Assembly (NCBI RefSeq): GCF_030052815.1
Contig: NC_079496.1
Coordinates: 66,453,652 to 66,517,651 of the forward strand
DNA length: 64,000 nt
Reading direction: 5' to 3'
Source of the DNA: Hevea brasiliensis
Taxonomy: Eukaryota > Streptophyta > Magnoliopsida > Malpighiales > Euphorbiaceae
Shown here one piece after another: positions 47,349 to 59,685 of this stretch. The number at the start of each line of letters is the position of its first letter. The first letter of the stretch is position 1. The notes beneath the pieces are model-generated. The model was not told the DNA's origin. It was given only the letters and a program-made list of their open reading frames with translations, and searched no databases. The position numbers and the translations under genes were made by a program.

Positions 47349-49355
47349 TGTTAGTAGTATCCCTAGACCATATCATTTAGTATGTATCTTATACATATTT
47401 TATTAATAAAAGGCATTTTCACTTTTCCATTTACATAGTATATTTATGTGTAATAGAAAAGCTCCATTGATATTTTGTTAGAAATATTATTCTTAAGTTA
47501 TTAAGAATATGAGTGACAGTATTTCTAGCACAAGGTATCATAAATTGGTTCACAATCGAGGATACTTCGCAATAAGGACATGACTTATCCAGAAATATTG
47601 TAATCATGTTTGTTCCCAAGTTATTTATATGAGATGTAAATAAGATGGAATGGTGAGTCTCATGCCATTTAACAAACATGATAGGCACTTATACATGATA
47701 AGTAGGTCAAACCAGTGACATTTATGACAAGCACATGGAGTTTACTCTTGTCAATGTATTGTCATAAATCATATCAATGCATATAATCTTTACACCTGGA
47801 TAGCATAGTTATCTTGTATATAGGTGGTTTGAGTTTGATACTGCTTTCATACTTGGACTGTGTATGGGTATATGGGCATGTGTTGGCTCCTACTAGTTAT
47901 ATATGGAGGTAGGTGTTGATCAAGATGGAATCTGTTCCTCTAAGTAAATAGGGATAAAATCCTATGTTCATTTAATTATTCTTGATGTTTCAAGTTCCTG
48001 ACCAGGACAGATAGATTTAATCAGAAAAGAGTTTCTTATGAGAAAAACTTTTAATCAAAAACTAGAATTAAAAGAGAACATAATATTCATAGCAAATGGG
48101 GTTTGACATAAACCATGACTCCAGCTTGATTTGGGATTTTGTAACAGAGAGATTCTAGTACATGGTAACATATGATTATAAGTTCATTTAAGGTAAACCT
48201 TATTACTGATTGGGTGGCCATGGCATGCTATGTTAGGTATTAACTATGGTCTATGAGGTGCATAAAATGATTTAGAGAAATCATTTATGGTAAGAAAGAG
48301 TTCTGATGATATTAAAAGTTGATATCATGTCTCATTGCCAATTAGTGATGAGCCTAGTAAGTCACACAAATACACAAGTAATCACCAAATTAAATATGAT
48401 TTAATTAATTAATTAAAGAGTTTAATTGATTAATTAAATAGGTTTGGTTTGTTTAGATTGCAAAGTCCCTAGCATGGCTTGAAACCAAATTTAGGTTATT
48501 GGATGTATAGTATAAGTTAAATTTATATTTAAAGTGAATGAAAAATTAATTAATAGAGATTAATTAATTAATTTATATTTGATATAAATTGATTAAAAGA
48601 AGAGAAATAATTATTTTGGGTTGAGAACTCAAAATTAAGACACAGGGGTATTTTGGTCATTTCATAGGATGACATGTGGCACCATGAGATAGTGACACAT
48701 GACACTACACATACGTTTGCCAAATGTCTTTTAATCATGCAAGATGATTAAAATTAAGATTAAATATAGGTTTGACACTTGGCATAATATGATTGGGTCA
48801 ATTAAACCTATAACCAATCAGAAGGTGACATGCGGCAAGGGTTTTAAGTGGTGACCTAGCTATATAAGTGTAAGGATGTAAGAAAAAATTACACAATCTA
48901 CTCATTCTCAAAAATGTGCCACCACCCTTGGCTCCTCTCCCTTCTCTTCTTCTTCATCTCTCATCATTTCAAAGAGATTAGCAAGCAATCTCTTGAATTA
49001 AAAATACTAGAAATTGTTTCTTATGTCCTGTTTAAATCTGTAATCTTTCAAAAGGCAAAACTTGATTTTCTAATTCATAGAAAAAGCTTTAGAAGCTGTT
49101 CAAGGGCTGCCATAGGTGATCTTGGTATGGACAAGCTAGAAGGACAACATCTGCTGTCCTAAAGACGCATCCCAAAGGTGACAAACACACTGCGGTGCAT
49201 CAAGTGGTTAGTGCACTTATTCTTGATCTAATCTAGGGTTCTTAAAATTAATGTAATTAATTCTAAAATCTTAAATGGCAAATGTAGATCCAAAAACATA
49301 TTAATTTTTGAATTCAATGATATAAACTTGTGTTTTTCATGCTTCCACTCCTTCA
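47349..49355 (+). mobile_element. Copia-B 5' LTR
   Basis: About 2.0 kb, from TGTTAGTAGTATCCC to CCACTCCTTCA. It aligns along its length with the Copia-A 3' LTR, including the TGACACATG repeats near 48670-48710 and the GACAAGCTAGAAGGACAACA phrase at 49131-49150. The short frame at 48914-49162 overlaps the likely transcript start and is not supported as a gene. Confidence 0.9.
48861..48868 (+). promoter_or_regulatory. Probable TATA box of Copia-B
   Basis: TATATAAG preceded by CTAGC, within the LTR and ~490 bases before its end. A transcript start ~30 bases downstream, around 48892-48902, would give a long R-U5 part. The matching site in Copia-A is degraded to TGTGTATAG (near 9555). Confidence 0.6.
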
Positions 49356-49357
49356 AT

Positions 49358-49370
49358 TGGTATCAGAGCC
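49358..49370 (+). other. Copia-B primer-binding site
   Basis: TGGTATCAGAGCC, 2 bases after the LTR; initiator methionyl tRNA type. Confidence 0.9.
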
Positions 49371-51043
49371 ACTATATTTGCTATTTAGATTGTTGATTAT
49401 ATGATTTAATTGTGTGGTATGATCATGAGATGATAGATCCATTGCTGGTTGCAAAGAAAGATGGCAGCTTGGTGATGAACACCATTGTGTGTGCAAGGTT
49501 TGTTCATCCCTCATGATGCGCATGGTTTCAGGCAATATTTGTGCAATTGTTGTATGATCTAATGCTCATAATTATGTCAATTTTATGTCTAATTAAATTA
49601 TTTAATTAGAGTTTTAATCACATAATTAAATTTTGATTCAAATCTGAATTTTAAAATTTGTTTAAATGTGATTCAAATATGAATTTTTAAAGTTGTTTGA
49701 ATGTGATTCAAATCTGAATTTTAAAAGTTGTTTGAATGCGATTGAAATCTGAATTTTTAAAATTGTTTGAATGTGATTCAAATCTGAATTTTTGAATTTG
49801 TTTGAATGTGATTCAAATCTGAATTTTTAAATTTGTTTGAATCATGTTCAAATCTGGATTTTTAAGTTGAATATGAGATATTCAATTTAATTTAAGTGTG
49901 TATATTTTATTTAGTTGTTAAATAGTGATATGCATGATGGATGATCATGGACTATAAAAGACCAATGTGATTAGATTTATTTCTTTTATGTTTCTTTGGG
50001 TTGTAATTTAAATTAATTTATTTTAATTTATTTTTGGGCATGTATTATTAAGGTTGTAATAAATTTTGGATTGTAATTTCATTTATTTAGTTCTTGTAAA
50101 TTCGCCTTGGTATGCCAAGGATTACTATGTAATTGGATTGCAAGAAAATCAAGGAGGTCAAGAGTATTGGTGGGACCAGTGGGAGAAATTCAAGATCAAG
50201 TGTTGATTATGTACTCCTTCAGCAACTCTTGTAATATGAATGAATGAAATGCACCTAAGAATGCTCTGATTCAATTCTTGGTGGCTCAAAATTGAATCCC
50301 TTAGAAAGTCCAAGATCATACCATATTTACTGTTTATCCATGAATTCATGAGATGTATGGCAATGTATGCAAGTATATGATATATGCATGCTAAATGGAT
50401 AATGTGCAAATTGAGACCTTGCTAGTAATTAGGATGACCATAAAATCTTCCAAACAAATAATTAAGTTAGAAATGTTATAATTAAAGTAATTATAATATG
50501 AGACCTCTATTGGGGCAATTATTTTAAGAAATTTTAAATAGTTGCATATGATGCAATTAATTTAAGATATATTCTTAAGAATAATTATTAAGCATGAGAT
50601 GTTGTGAATATGTAAATGTTTTGATGGCCAATATTGGATGTACCTGAGGACATTAAAATTATTTGCATAATTACTGGCTCAATGGGATTAACTTAACTAA
50701 TGCAAGATAAGTCAATAATAGATGTACTTGAGATTTTGAGCATTAGGGGCTAGGTAAAGGATTGAACTTCATATGAGATGTGATGGACAAGGAGTTGCTC
50801 ACTTATAGTTTATTGTAATTCCAATAATGGATGTACATGAGGATGATCAATAGAATTATAAGAATTCAATCATCCACTAGAAATCCATCCAACTAGGGTT
50901 TTCGTTTTCTACTTTGGAAGTGTAGGATTCACTAAGTTAGTGGGAGGACCAATTTGATTAAAAGACCATAATCATTTTGGTTAATTACATGATACATTTA
51001 CTAATTAATCTGGTTATTTTCTACAGTTAATTTTCTGATAATA
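49371..51043 (+). other. Copia-B untranslated leader
   Basis: 1.67 kb between the primer site and the gag start, with no coding region that I can support. It holds a 35-bp tandem array (49635-49866), then AT-rich sequence with repeated phrases of the form AAT..TGGATGTAC(T/C)TGAGGA (about 50628, 50720 and 50827). A packaging role for such leaders is family knowledge; nothing here proves it. Confidence 0.75.
49635..49866 (+). repeat. 35-bp tandem repeat, ~6.6 copies
   Basis: Units starting GATTCAAATCTGAATTTT begin at 49635, 49670, 49705, 49740, 49775 and 49810, a period of exactly 35, with a last partial unit at 49846. Units differ by a few substitutions. The array lies in the leader, ~265 bases downstream of the primer site. 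Confidence 0.92.
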
Positions 51044-51860
51044 ATGAGCACAGAACAACCACCACCATCCAATATCCTTGCAAAATACTTTATCACAATA
51101 GGTTGACAGGACCTAATCTATCTGATTGGCTAAGAAATTTAAAACTTGTCCTAAACCTTGAACATATTGGATATGTTCTAGACTCACAGGTTCCTGGTCC
51201 CTTACCTCCAGAGGCCACACAAGAGAAACATGAAACTTTGGACAAGTGGAAGGAGCATGATATGAGAGCCAAGAGTTACATGCTTGCTTCTATGAGTAAT
51301 GAGTTACAGAAGCAGCATCAGAACATGCAGAGTGCGAGTGAGATCCTCCTTCACCTACAAGAGTTGTATGGTGAGCACAGCAGGAATGCTAGGTATGAGA
51401 TATCTAGGCAGCTATTCCGCATGAGGATATCTGAGGAACAAAATGTTAGGGATCATGTCCATAAGATGATTCGGCTAATTGAGCAGCTGGAACATCTTGA
51501 CTTTAACATGGATTTTCTAACTGTAAACGGATTTGATACTTCAATCCCTTCCTGAGTCATTTGGGAATTTTGTGACAAATTTCTATATGACTAAACAGGA
51601 ATGCACCTCAGCTTTTACTCAACATGCTGGTTATTTCCCAAAAGAATATGCCGAGCAATAAAGGAAAAGAAGTAGCTTTTACTGCATCTTTTTCTGCTAG
51701 AAAATCCAATAAGAAGAAGGGCAATAAGAAAAAGAAACCTCAGATTCCTAGTCCTTCCAAGTAGATAGCTAAATAGATAGGGAAGACCAAAGCTGTTAAA
51801 AGGCAAAAGGAAAGTGTTTCCACTGCCATAACGATGGGCACAGGAATAGGAATTGCCTAG
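51044..51860 (+). pseudogene. Copia-B gag (frameshifted)
   Basis: It starts MSTEQPPPSNILAKY at 51044. A frameshift near 51098 hides the beginning; from 51103 the frame is open to 51555 with LTGPNLSDWLRNLKL-type sequence, KWKEHDMRA, LHLQELYGEH and HKMIRLIEQLEHLDF. Another 1-base shift near 51535 leads to a stop at 51553-51555, while the continuing sequence (LPESFGNF) is in a different frame. The CCHC knuckle CFHCHNDGHRNRNC (51815-51856) keeps all four ligands but lies beyond stops in the preceding linker. Confidence 0.88.
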
Positions 51861-53250
51861 AGTATAGCCAATAATAGAAGCTTGCAGTAATGAAATGTTA
51901 GATTCCGGATTGGTAATGGCTCAACTGTTGAAGCCTTAGCCATAGGATCTAAATCTTTATACATGTGTGGACATGTTTTGTATTTAAATAACTTTATGCA
52001 TGTACCTAATGCCTTCTAAGAACGTCATTTCTATATCTAGTTTGACTAGAGATGGCTATGAACTTTAGTTCATAAATGATGTTTGCAATATTTATTTTGA
52101 AAATAAATATGTTGGTTTGGGTTATATGCATGATGGACTTTATTATCTAGATAATAATATTAAATACAAATCTAATGCAAGCAATCTAAAAGAATGCAAT
52201 GCCATGATGAAAATCAACTCAAGTTCAAAATATATTTAGCACTTAAGGTTAGGTCATGTTGCAGAAGATAGGATTGCAAAGCTGGGGAAAATGAGGATTT
52301 TATCCTCATTGGGTTTTGGACCTACTCCAACTTGTAAATCCTACCTTCAGGTCAAAATGACTAAATCGCCCTTTGTTGGACAAGGACTAAGAACTGAAAA
52401 TATTTTGGAGCTAATACATAGTGATTTATGTGGTCCATTTAAAGAAATGGCTAAAGGCGATTTTCATTATTTTATTACCTTTAATGATGATAAATCAAAG
52501 TTTGGGTATTTGTATTTGATGAAATACAAACATTAATCCTTTGAAAAGTTCAAAGAATTTAAATCTGAAGTAGAAAATCAAATAGGAAAAAGTATTAAAG
52601 CTCTTCGATCAGATCGTGGAGGTGAATACTTGAGTACTGAATTTGATGAATACTTGAGAGAGTATGGCATTGTTTCCCAGCTAACTCCTTTAGGAACACC
52701 ACAGCTGAATGGTATATCTGAAAAAAGAAATCGTACCTTATTGGATATGGTACGTAGTATGATGAGCTATACTGATATGCCAATCTCTTTTTGGGGATTT
52801 GCATTAGAATCAACTTTGTATATTCTGAATAGGATTCCATTAAAATCAGTATCTTCCACACCTTATGAGATATGGCATGGAAGAAAACCAAGTCTTAAGC
52901 ATGTTAAGATTTGGGGCTGTCCAGCTTATATCAAAAAGCTGAACACTGATAAATTGGAAGCAAAATCAGAAAAAGGTCGATTTGTTAGATATCCGAAAGA
53001 TGGTTTTGGATATTATTTTTTTTGCCTATATCACAAAAGGTTGTGATAAATAGAGATGCCACATTTCTTGAACAACAGTTTGTTCAAGAAAGAGGCAAAG
53101 GAAGGCAAATAGAGTTGGAATTAGAGAATTCTGACCAATCAATAGATCAGATGGATATAGATCTATCTAGTCAACCTACACCTATTGATGAAACATCTAT
53201 AACTGTTCCTCGTAGAATAACCAGGGTATCACCCACCAGTGAGATATGAT
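51861..53250 (+). pseudogene. Copia-B integrase; protease active site deleted
   Basis: Directly after the knuckle the sequence jumps to the part that follows the protease active site in Copia-A (4860-5015 is absent here), so no protease motif remains. The pre-integrase block (HLRLGHVAEDR) leads to the core: Asp 52423-52425 (IHSDLCGPF), Asp 52612-52614 (RSDRGGEY) and Glu 52720-52722 (SEKRNRTL), a DD35E arrangement. A TAA at 52534-52536 (Lys in Copia-A) breaks it. The C-terminal part PYEIWHGRKPS and KIWGCPAY is open to ~53046, then shifts. Confidence 0.88.
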
Positions 53251-54203
53251 TTCCTTCATGAAGAAGAACAAAAGTTGTCTACTCATGAAGAAGTTGATCA
53301 TGGAGATGATCCACTTACCTATGAAGAAGCTATATCAAATATAGACTCTTCAAAATGGATTGATGCTTGAAATCCGAAATTAATTCCATGTATAAGAATT
53401 AAGTTTGGGATCTTATTGACCCACCTGAAGGTATTGTACCTATAGGGAACAAATGGGTTTTTCAAGAAGAAAATTGGTTCTGATAGAAAGGTAGAGACCT
53501 ATAAGGCAAGGTTAGTAGTGAAAGGGTTTTGCTAAAGGCAAGGAATCGACTATGAGGAGAATTTCTCACCTGTTGCCATGCTTAAATCAATTACGATTCT
53601 ATTAGCGATAGCTGCATACTATGAATCCCAAGAAGGTTCCAAAGTGCGCAAGCTAAAGTAATCTATTTATGGGTTAAAACAATCTTCGAGGAGTTGGAAC
53701 ATTCGTTTTGATGAAGCCATTAAGTCATTTGGTTTTATCAAAAATAAGGATGAGCCATGTGTATATAAGAAGGTTAGTGGCAGTGCTATCACTTTCCTTG
53801 TCTTATATGTGGATGATATTTTGTTAATGGGTAATGATGCAGGTATGTTGACAACTGTAAAGGTATGGTTGTCAAATACATTCTCCATGAAAGACTTAGG
53901 GAAGACAACCTATATTATTGGGATTCGCATCTATAGAGATAGAGCAAAAAGAATAAATATTTTATCTCAGAGTCTATACTTGGAAAAGGTGTTAAAGAGG
54001 TTTAACATGTTTGATTCCATGAGAGGATTGTTACCAGTGAGACATGGTATCCACCTTTCTAAAGAGGTATCTCCAAAGATACTTGAAGAAAGAGATAAAA
54101 TGGCCAGGATTCCATATGCTTTGGCTATTGGAAGTTTGATGTATGCAATTTTGTGTACTAGGCCGGATATCGCATATGCTGTTAGTTTGACTAGCAGGTA
54201 TTA
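53251..54203 (+). pseudogene. Copia-B reverse transcriptase, first catalytic Asp block deleted
   Basis: Reverse transcriptase sequence from the SKWIDA block (~53350) on. Where Copia-A has MDVKTAFLNG, Copia-B passes directly from ATACTATGA to ATCCCAAGAAGG near 53621: 90 bases are missing, including the first catalytic Asp. The YVDD site remains (Asp codons 53812-53817 in LYVDDILLMGND), followed by SMKDLGKT and the IGSLMYA block. Stops and frameshifts also occur (near 53369, 53460 and 53533). It ends with a TAA at 54202-54204 where Copia-A reads CAA. Confidence 0.88.
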
Positions 54204-54514
54204 ATCCAATCCAGGTTTGAAACAATGGATAGCTATCAAGAATATCCTTAAATACTTGAGAAGAACTAAGGATTTATTCTTGATATATGAAGGTGGAGAC
54301 TTGCGATTGGATGGTTATACTGATTTAGATTTCCAATCAGATATCGATGATAGAAAGTCTATCTCTAGGTTTGTGTTCATTTGTAATGGAGGTACAGTGA
54401 GTTGGAAGAGTTCCAAACAGAGCACCATTGTAAATTCCACTACAGAGGCCGAGTATATTGCAACATTAGATGCTGCAAAAGAAGCTGTTTGGGTATAAGG
54501 AACCCCGGTCTCAC
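54204..54514 (+). pseudogene. Copia-B RNase H, 3' truncated
   Basis: The start LDGYTDLDFQSDIDDRKS and the NSTTEAEYIATLDAAKEAVWV block are in one open frame (54217-54498). The sequence then jumps from GTTTGGGTA to TAAGGAACCCCGG, losing 89 bases compared with Copia-A 7673-7761. Eighteen bases later Gyp-4 begins. The remaining RNase H and the 3' LTR are outside the window. Confidence 0.85.
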
Positions 54515-57500
54515 TGTCACACCCTACCCCTCTGTAAGGCATAACATGATCCCGTAGTATACCTAATGAATTACCAACTCCGTCTACTGATAACCCATTA
54601 AATACACTACAAGGGATTTTAAAAACTTTTCTTACTTCTTTTACAGTGGTGAGCACTATTTACAGGTGTTAAAAACTTTTGTGAACTGAAGTGAAACAGC
54701 TAACTCATTTGGATTATTTGGAGTTTCTGTAAAAATTTTGGCAGAGTGCCATCTGTATTTTAGATAAAATAGTTCTTCAGAAAACCTGTAAAAAAGCACT
54801 TCAATAGATTTCCAAATCTCAACTCCAACATTTTTCTCAACACAACACATTTCTCAACTCAAATCCACAGTGATTTTTCAAAGACTGAGATAAAAGAAAT
54901 ATAATACAATTTTTACAAGCCAAAATAACTCATAATTATTTACAACTTCAATGTACAATTTTTATTTACAACTGCTCAAAACCAAAAACAATATGTACAT
55001 ACAGTGAACATACATTACATTACAAAATACAAAATATTGGTATACTCATTATACCCGGTAGTCTCTCGCTGGAGGTACTAACAGCCTAGTCTGCTATCTG
55101 CATGCAATACGTCTACTGCATGACAATAAAAAGCTATCGCTGAGAAAATGTCTCAGTGGTGCACAACATTAACCAAATACAATTTAAATCACAATTCATA
55201 AATCATATAAATAGTGGATACTTAAAACCATAGTTAATTTCAAGACAATAATTGTCAAACCAGAATTTAAACTCCATTTCTCAATGTCACAATAAATTTC
55301 AATAAGTCAGATCATGATTGAATTCAAAAGACAGTATATGTCAATAAGAGTTTAAATTCATTTCACAATCTCACAATACATATCAATAAATCACACACAG
55401 CTTTAATCATGTTCCCAAGTTCAATTCATCCCAAAAGCCGATGGCTAATGAGGTATTCAATTCATCCCAAAAGTCAATGACTAATGAGGAATAACATAGC
55501 TAGCTAGCAAAAATATGAGTACTCATTCTATTTGTCCTCAACAGGCACACACCTCAACACTTCAGCCAGAGAGGGAATTCAATTCATCCCACTAGACAAG
55601 CTAGCGAGGAATACAATCAATGTACATGATAGCTGTGGTTTCAAACCAATTACAGTTCTTTTCAATCAATAAGTATCCATCAAATATCTTTCAAACCATT
55701 TTTCACAATTTCACAACTTAAAACAATAATATGCAAATAGTTATAATTTATTTCAATTGAAAATAATTCAAAAGAAATAGTTATTGTGGACAAACACAAT
55801 TTAAAATAATAACATACAATTAATCATAGGAAATATTATTCAGAGCAAAATCAGTTGAAAATTAGTTGTGCACAAACCTCTGATAACTGTCTCTCGGTCA
55901 GGACTCAGTGTTTCCTTCCCTTTTCCTGAGTCTTTGGTAACTGAGAAACACAATTTGAAGTGTTTCAGTACTAAATTAAACTGTCTCTAACAATAATGTT
56001 CGATAAGTAATTCACTGAAGACTATTATTTGCTCAATCACCTAATATATCGACCCTCGATGCGTTTTAGGTAAATTAGGTTTTAGTGTCATTAATATGTC
56101 ACATTCGATAGGGTTTTAGGGTTGGTACGTTTTACCAAACTCATTTCCTTGTTTAGTGCATTTTAATGCAACTTGCTGGATTCCGGGATACTAGTTTGAC
56201 CTAGCCGGACGACCTATTTCCCTCGGTTTTCTGGTTTCGGTCAAAACTACAAACTTGTAGATCTATGTCTTATGGAACGCGGGGCAAAATTTTAGGTCAA
56301 TCCGAGTTATGTAGACCAAGTTATGGTCATTATACTATGGCTGGTCAAATGGCATCAAATTAGGTCAATTTTAGGTCAATTTGGTCAACTTTGGTTCGGC
56401 CAGTTTTTGGACCCGAAATTGTGCAAGCTTTTTGACTTGCTTCTGGTCATTTCTGGGCTTTGGTATCCTCATAAGACTTGTAGGTATGGGTCTTAACTAT
56501 TCATGGTTAAAATTTCAGGTCAATTGGACCTGTTTTGAGTGAGTTATGGCCTAAACACTAACTGCTGCCCAATTGGTCAATTTTCAGGTCTCAATTGCAC
56601 CTAATCCGAATTGGTCATTTTCTTATGTCACCTTGCAAGCAGAATTTTTGTATGCTTTCTCAATGAAAGTTGGCACATTTTGTGCCTTTTTTCACCTCCA
56701 ATTGGTCTCATACCAATTGAGGTTACACAATTAAAGTTATTGACTAAAATGCATACTGCCCTTAACTACCTTACTTAAACATACATCAATTACACACTTA
56801 CATTACTATATGTCTACTTCCCTTACCAATTCTGTTTTGGTTCATTATCAAAACCATATTCCACTTTACATTAACATCACTTTGGGCAGATTACAAACAT
56901 CCTTACCACACCAATTAAAACTCACATTTACAAAGTCTAAGTACAATCACATATACACCTAAACCTTACTAGTTCTTACATACACTTTACACAATCAATC
57001 TATATACATATCCATCAACCTTAATGTCAATATTTCTGCCAACACCTTCATGAACACATACATTTATCCAAGAATCCCAAGGCTGCCGAAAATGTTCTTC
57101 AACACCAAAGTGTCCTACAATTCATCAATTTCCATTCAAGTGCAAAAATCACCATATACATATGGAATAATTTACTAGGATATTAAATCACCATAACCAA
57201 CATCATTTCTCATCAAATATATGTACAAATATTTCATCAAATACATAACTCCATGGCTGTCCAAAATGAACATCTCAATAACTCTTCAAACTTAAAAATT
57301 TTCTTCACAAATCCAACACCCATAACATGTACACAAAGTTTAACAAAGCTATCTTCAAAAATACAAACTTACCTTATGGTTGGAACTTGCTAAACCTTGA
57401 TTAAACTTCTTGATTTTGGTATCAAGCTCTTCCTTATGATGTGTAGACGAACTTTAATAAAGAAATCTAAGTGATTGGAGTTGAAATGGAGGAGTGGAGG

Positions 57501-58252
57501 AAGCTTTACACAAAACGGCAATGGAGGATTTTCCCATCCTTCATTTCGGCATGGTGAAGAAAATTTGGAGAAGATGATGTGCAGATGGTGTAGTGGACTT
57601 ACACCTGCCCCATTTAGTGTTTGATTAATCCCAAGTGGTCCACTCACCAAATTTAAATCATATTATATGTTAATTGTTCATTTATCCCACATTAACCCAT
57701 AATTTTAGCTATTTACTTAAGGTACCACCAAATTAATTTTTCATTATATTTTCTAAGAGTAATATTATTTATTTTCAATGGACATTTAGGTCAAAAGACA
57801 ATTTGGGGTGTCAAATGACCATAATGCCCCTGTTCGGGTTGCATTCTCGATTTTTTGGTAACACCGGGTTTTGTCTGTTTTTCGATTTCTCACTTTTCTT
57901 TGTACTAATTATTTAATTTTTCTTTGATCTTCCTAATGATATTTATTCTTCAATAAGGGTCTATTTAAGTCCTAAAAATGTTTTCCAGGGTTTCCATGAT
58001 CGAGAGCTAGTCAACGGTCCACGCCGTGACTTCCCGGTGCGGTCACCCATCGCTAGGGTTCCCGGCTCGCTTAACTTGGTTACATTTCTTTGCTATTATT
58101 TTTCCTTTGTTTTTCTTGTATTTTCTTTTCTTGTATTTCATCATTTTATGTCTCCTCACTCATATTGAAGTGTAGTTCTAGGCATCCTAGCTGTCCGGAC
58201 AACACTGGTCACCGGAGCAGCAGAACGCACTACCGAACTTAGGGGTGTTACA
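54515..58252 (-). mobile_element. Gyp-4 3' LTR
   Basis: 3738 bp in window orientation from TGTCACACCCTACCCC to GGGGTGTTACA. The CTCTGCC box appears reversed (GGCAGAGTGCC) near 54742-54752. It contains a 36-bp duplication at 55421-55492. No coding region; the minus-strand frame 57390-57650 is not supported. Confidence 0.93.
55421..55492. repeat. 36-bp tandem duplication in Gyp-4 LTR
   Basis: Two units starting TCAATTCATCCCAAAAG at 55421 and 55457, the second with several substitutions. A related single phrase (TTCAATTCATCCCACTAG) recurs near 55578. Confidence 0.85.
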
Positions 58253-58266
58253 ATTCTCCCCCCCTT
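58253..58266 (-). other. Gyp-4 polypurine tract
   Basis: On the element strand it reads AAGGGGGGGAGAATT, directly next to the 3' LTR. Confidence 0.88.
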
Positions 58267-58298
58267 AAATAAATTTCGTCTCGAAATTTTACCTGGCA

Positions 58299-59400
58299 TT
58301 AGTCTCTGAACAGCTGTGGGTGCTGTCTCCTCATATCCTGTTCACGTTCCCAAGTATCTTCCTGGCCTGAATGATGGTTCCACAACACTTTAACCAGGTG
58401 TATCTGTTTATTCCTCAGCTGCTTCACCTCATAAGCCAGAATTTTTATGGGTTCTTCCTCATATGAGAGGTCTGGATTTACCTCAATCTCTTCAACTGAT
58501 AGTATATGAGATGGGTCAGATCTGTACCTCCTTAACATGGACACATGGAAGACACTGTGTATCCTTGCTAGCTCTGGAGGTAATGCCAACCGATATGCCA
58601 GAGGACCCACTCTTTCCAGAACTTCATATGGTCCGATGAAACGAGGACTTAGTTTCCCCTTTCTGCCAAATCTCATAATCCTCTTCCAAGGAGAAACTTT
58701 GAGGAATACCTTATCACCCACTGCATACTCAATATCTCTTCTTTTCAGATCAACATAGGACTTCGACTGATGCGATGCGACTTTGAGTCTATCTCTAATC
58801 AATCTAATCTTTTCCTCTGTCTGCTGAACAATTTCTGGCCCAATCATCTTCCTTTCACCTACCTCATCCCAACATAGGGGAGTTCTGCACTTCCTGCCAT
58901 ACAATGCTTCATATGGAGGCATCCCAATGCTTGATTGGTAGCTGTTGTTATAAGCAAACTCAATCAAAGGCAAGTGTGTATCCCAACTACCTTCAAATTC
59001 AATCACACAAGCCCATAGCATATCCTCCAATATCTGAATAACCCTCTCGGTGGCCATGCATGCGTGGGTGGAATCTTTGTCTTTGAAGTTCAATCTAGTT
59101 CCTAGGGCTCTTTGAAGACTACCCAGAATCTAGAAGTGAACCTAGGATCTCTGTCGACACAATTGATCTTGGCACTCCATGCAATTTTACAATCCATATA
59201 TGTACAATCGGCCAATCTTTCCGTGCTATAGTCCATCCGAGCGGCAAAAAGTGAGCGGACTTGGTCAATCATCAACTATAACCCATCTTGCATCATGACT
59301 ACTCGTGTCCTTGGAAGTCCTGTAACAAAATCCATAGTTATTCGTTCCCATTTCCACTCTGATCGACAAAGGATGTAACAAACCAGTGGAACTTGATGTT
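58299..59400 (-). pseudogene. Gyp-4 integrase core end and chromodomain-like tail
   Basis: Open from ~59060 to the natural-looking stop at 58299-58301: ERVIQILEDML, PPYEALYGRKCRTP, YAVGDKVFLKVSPWKR, PRFIGPYEVLERV, then the chromodomain-like tail (LVKVLWNHHSGQEDTWERE) ending QHPQLFRD. This part is 250 residues of intact sequence and lacks the 75-bp insert found in Gyp-3. Upstream (59060-59400) the catalytic core is damaged: [12 protein letters not shown] sequence before the Glu is altered to STHACMATE, and the two Asp regions are only partly readable through several frame changes. The enzyme would be inactive. Confidence 0.88.
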
Positions 59401-59685
59401 CGCCTTTACTTGCGACAAGTTAGGCATTTGGAAGCAAATTCAGCTATATCTCTTTTCATGCCCATCCACGGTAATGCTCTTTGACCCTCTGTACATTTTA
59501 GTTCCACCAGGTGCATAGCAAATGGAGACTCATGTGCTTCCTTCATAATGATTTGTCTCAATTCCACATCACTAGGAGCGAACATTACGCTTACGATGTA
59601 GCAATAAACCATCATCTCTCACAAAGAATTCAGGTTTCTTACCCTGTTGAACTTCTTTCAGTAACTTCTGATACTTTTCATCACT
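59401..59685 (-). pseudogene. Gyp-4 integrase N-terminal zinc region (broken)
   Basis: The readable part (59615-59406) has RQIIMKEAHESPFAMH, then MKRDIAEFASKCLTC, which supplies the HHCC histidines and cysteines. The phrase between (usually GSTKMY.DL...YWWPG) is shifted. It lies between the RNase H end and the core. Confidence 0.82.

Larger units (their letters stand above)
47349..54514 (+). mobile_element. Copia-B: Ty1/copia retrotransposon, truncated by Gyp-4
   Basis: 5' LTR, primer site, long leader, then gag, integrase, reverse transcriptase and part of RNase H, in copia order. It is the same family as Copia-A. It was inserted into the Gyp-0 5' LTR after GTCAACTC and was itself entered by Gyp-4 at 54515, so its right portion and 3' LTR should lie outside the window. 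Several internal deletions (protease, ~90 bp in reverse transcriptase, 89 bp in RNase H) and frameshifts make it defective. Confidence 0.9.

Noticed and set aside
49635..49866. CRISPR-like array
   Set aside because: Units are contiguous and similar along their full 35 bp, with no unique spacers. It is a simple tandem repeat in a plant retrotransposon leader.
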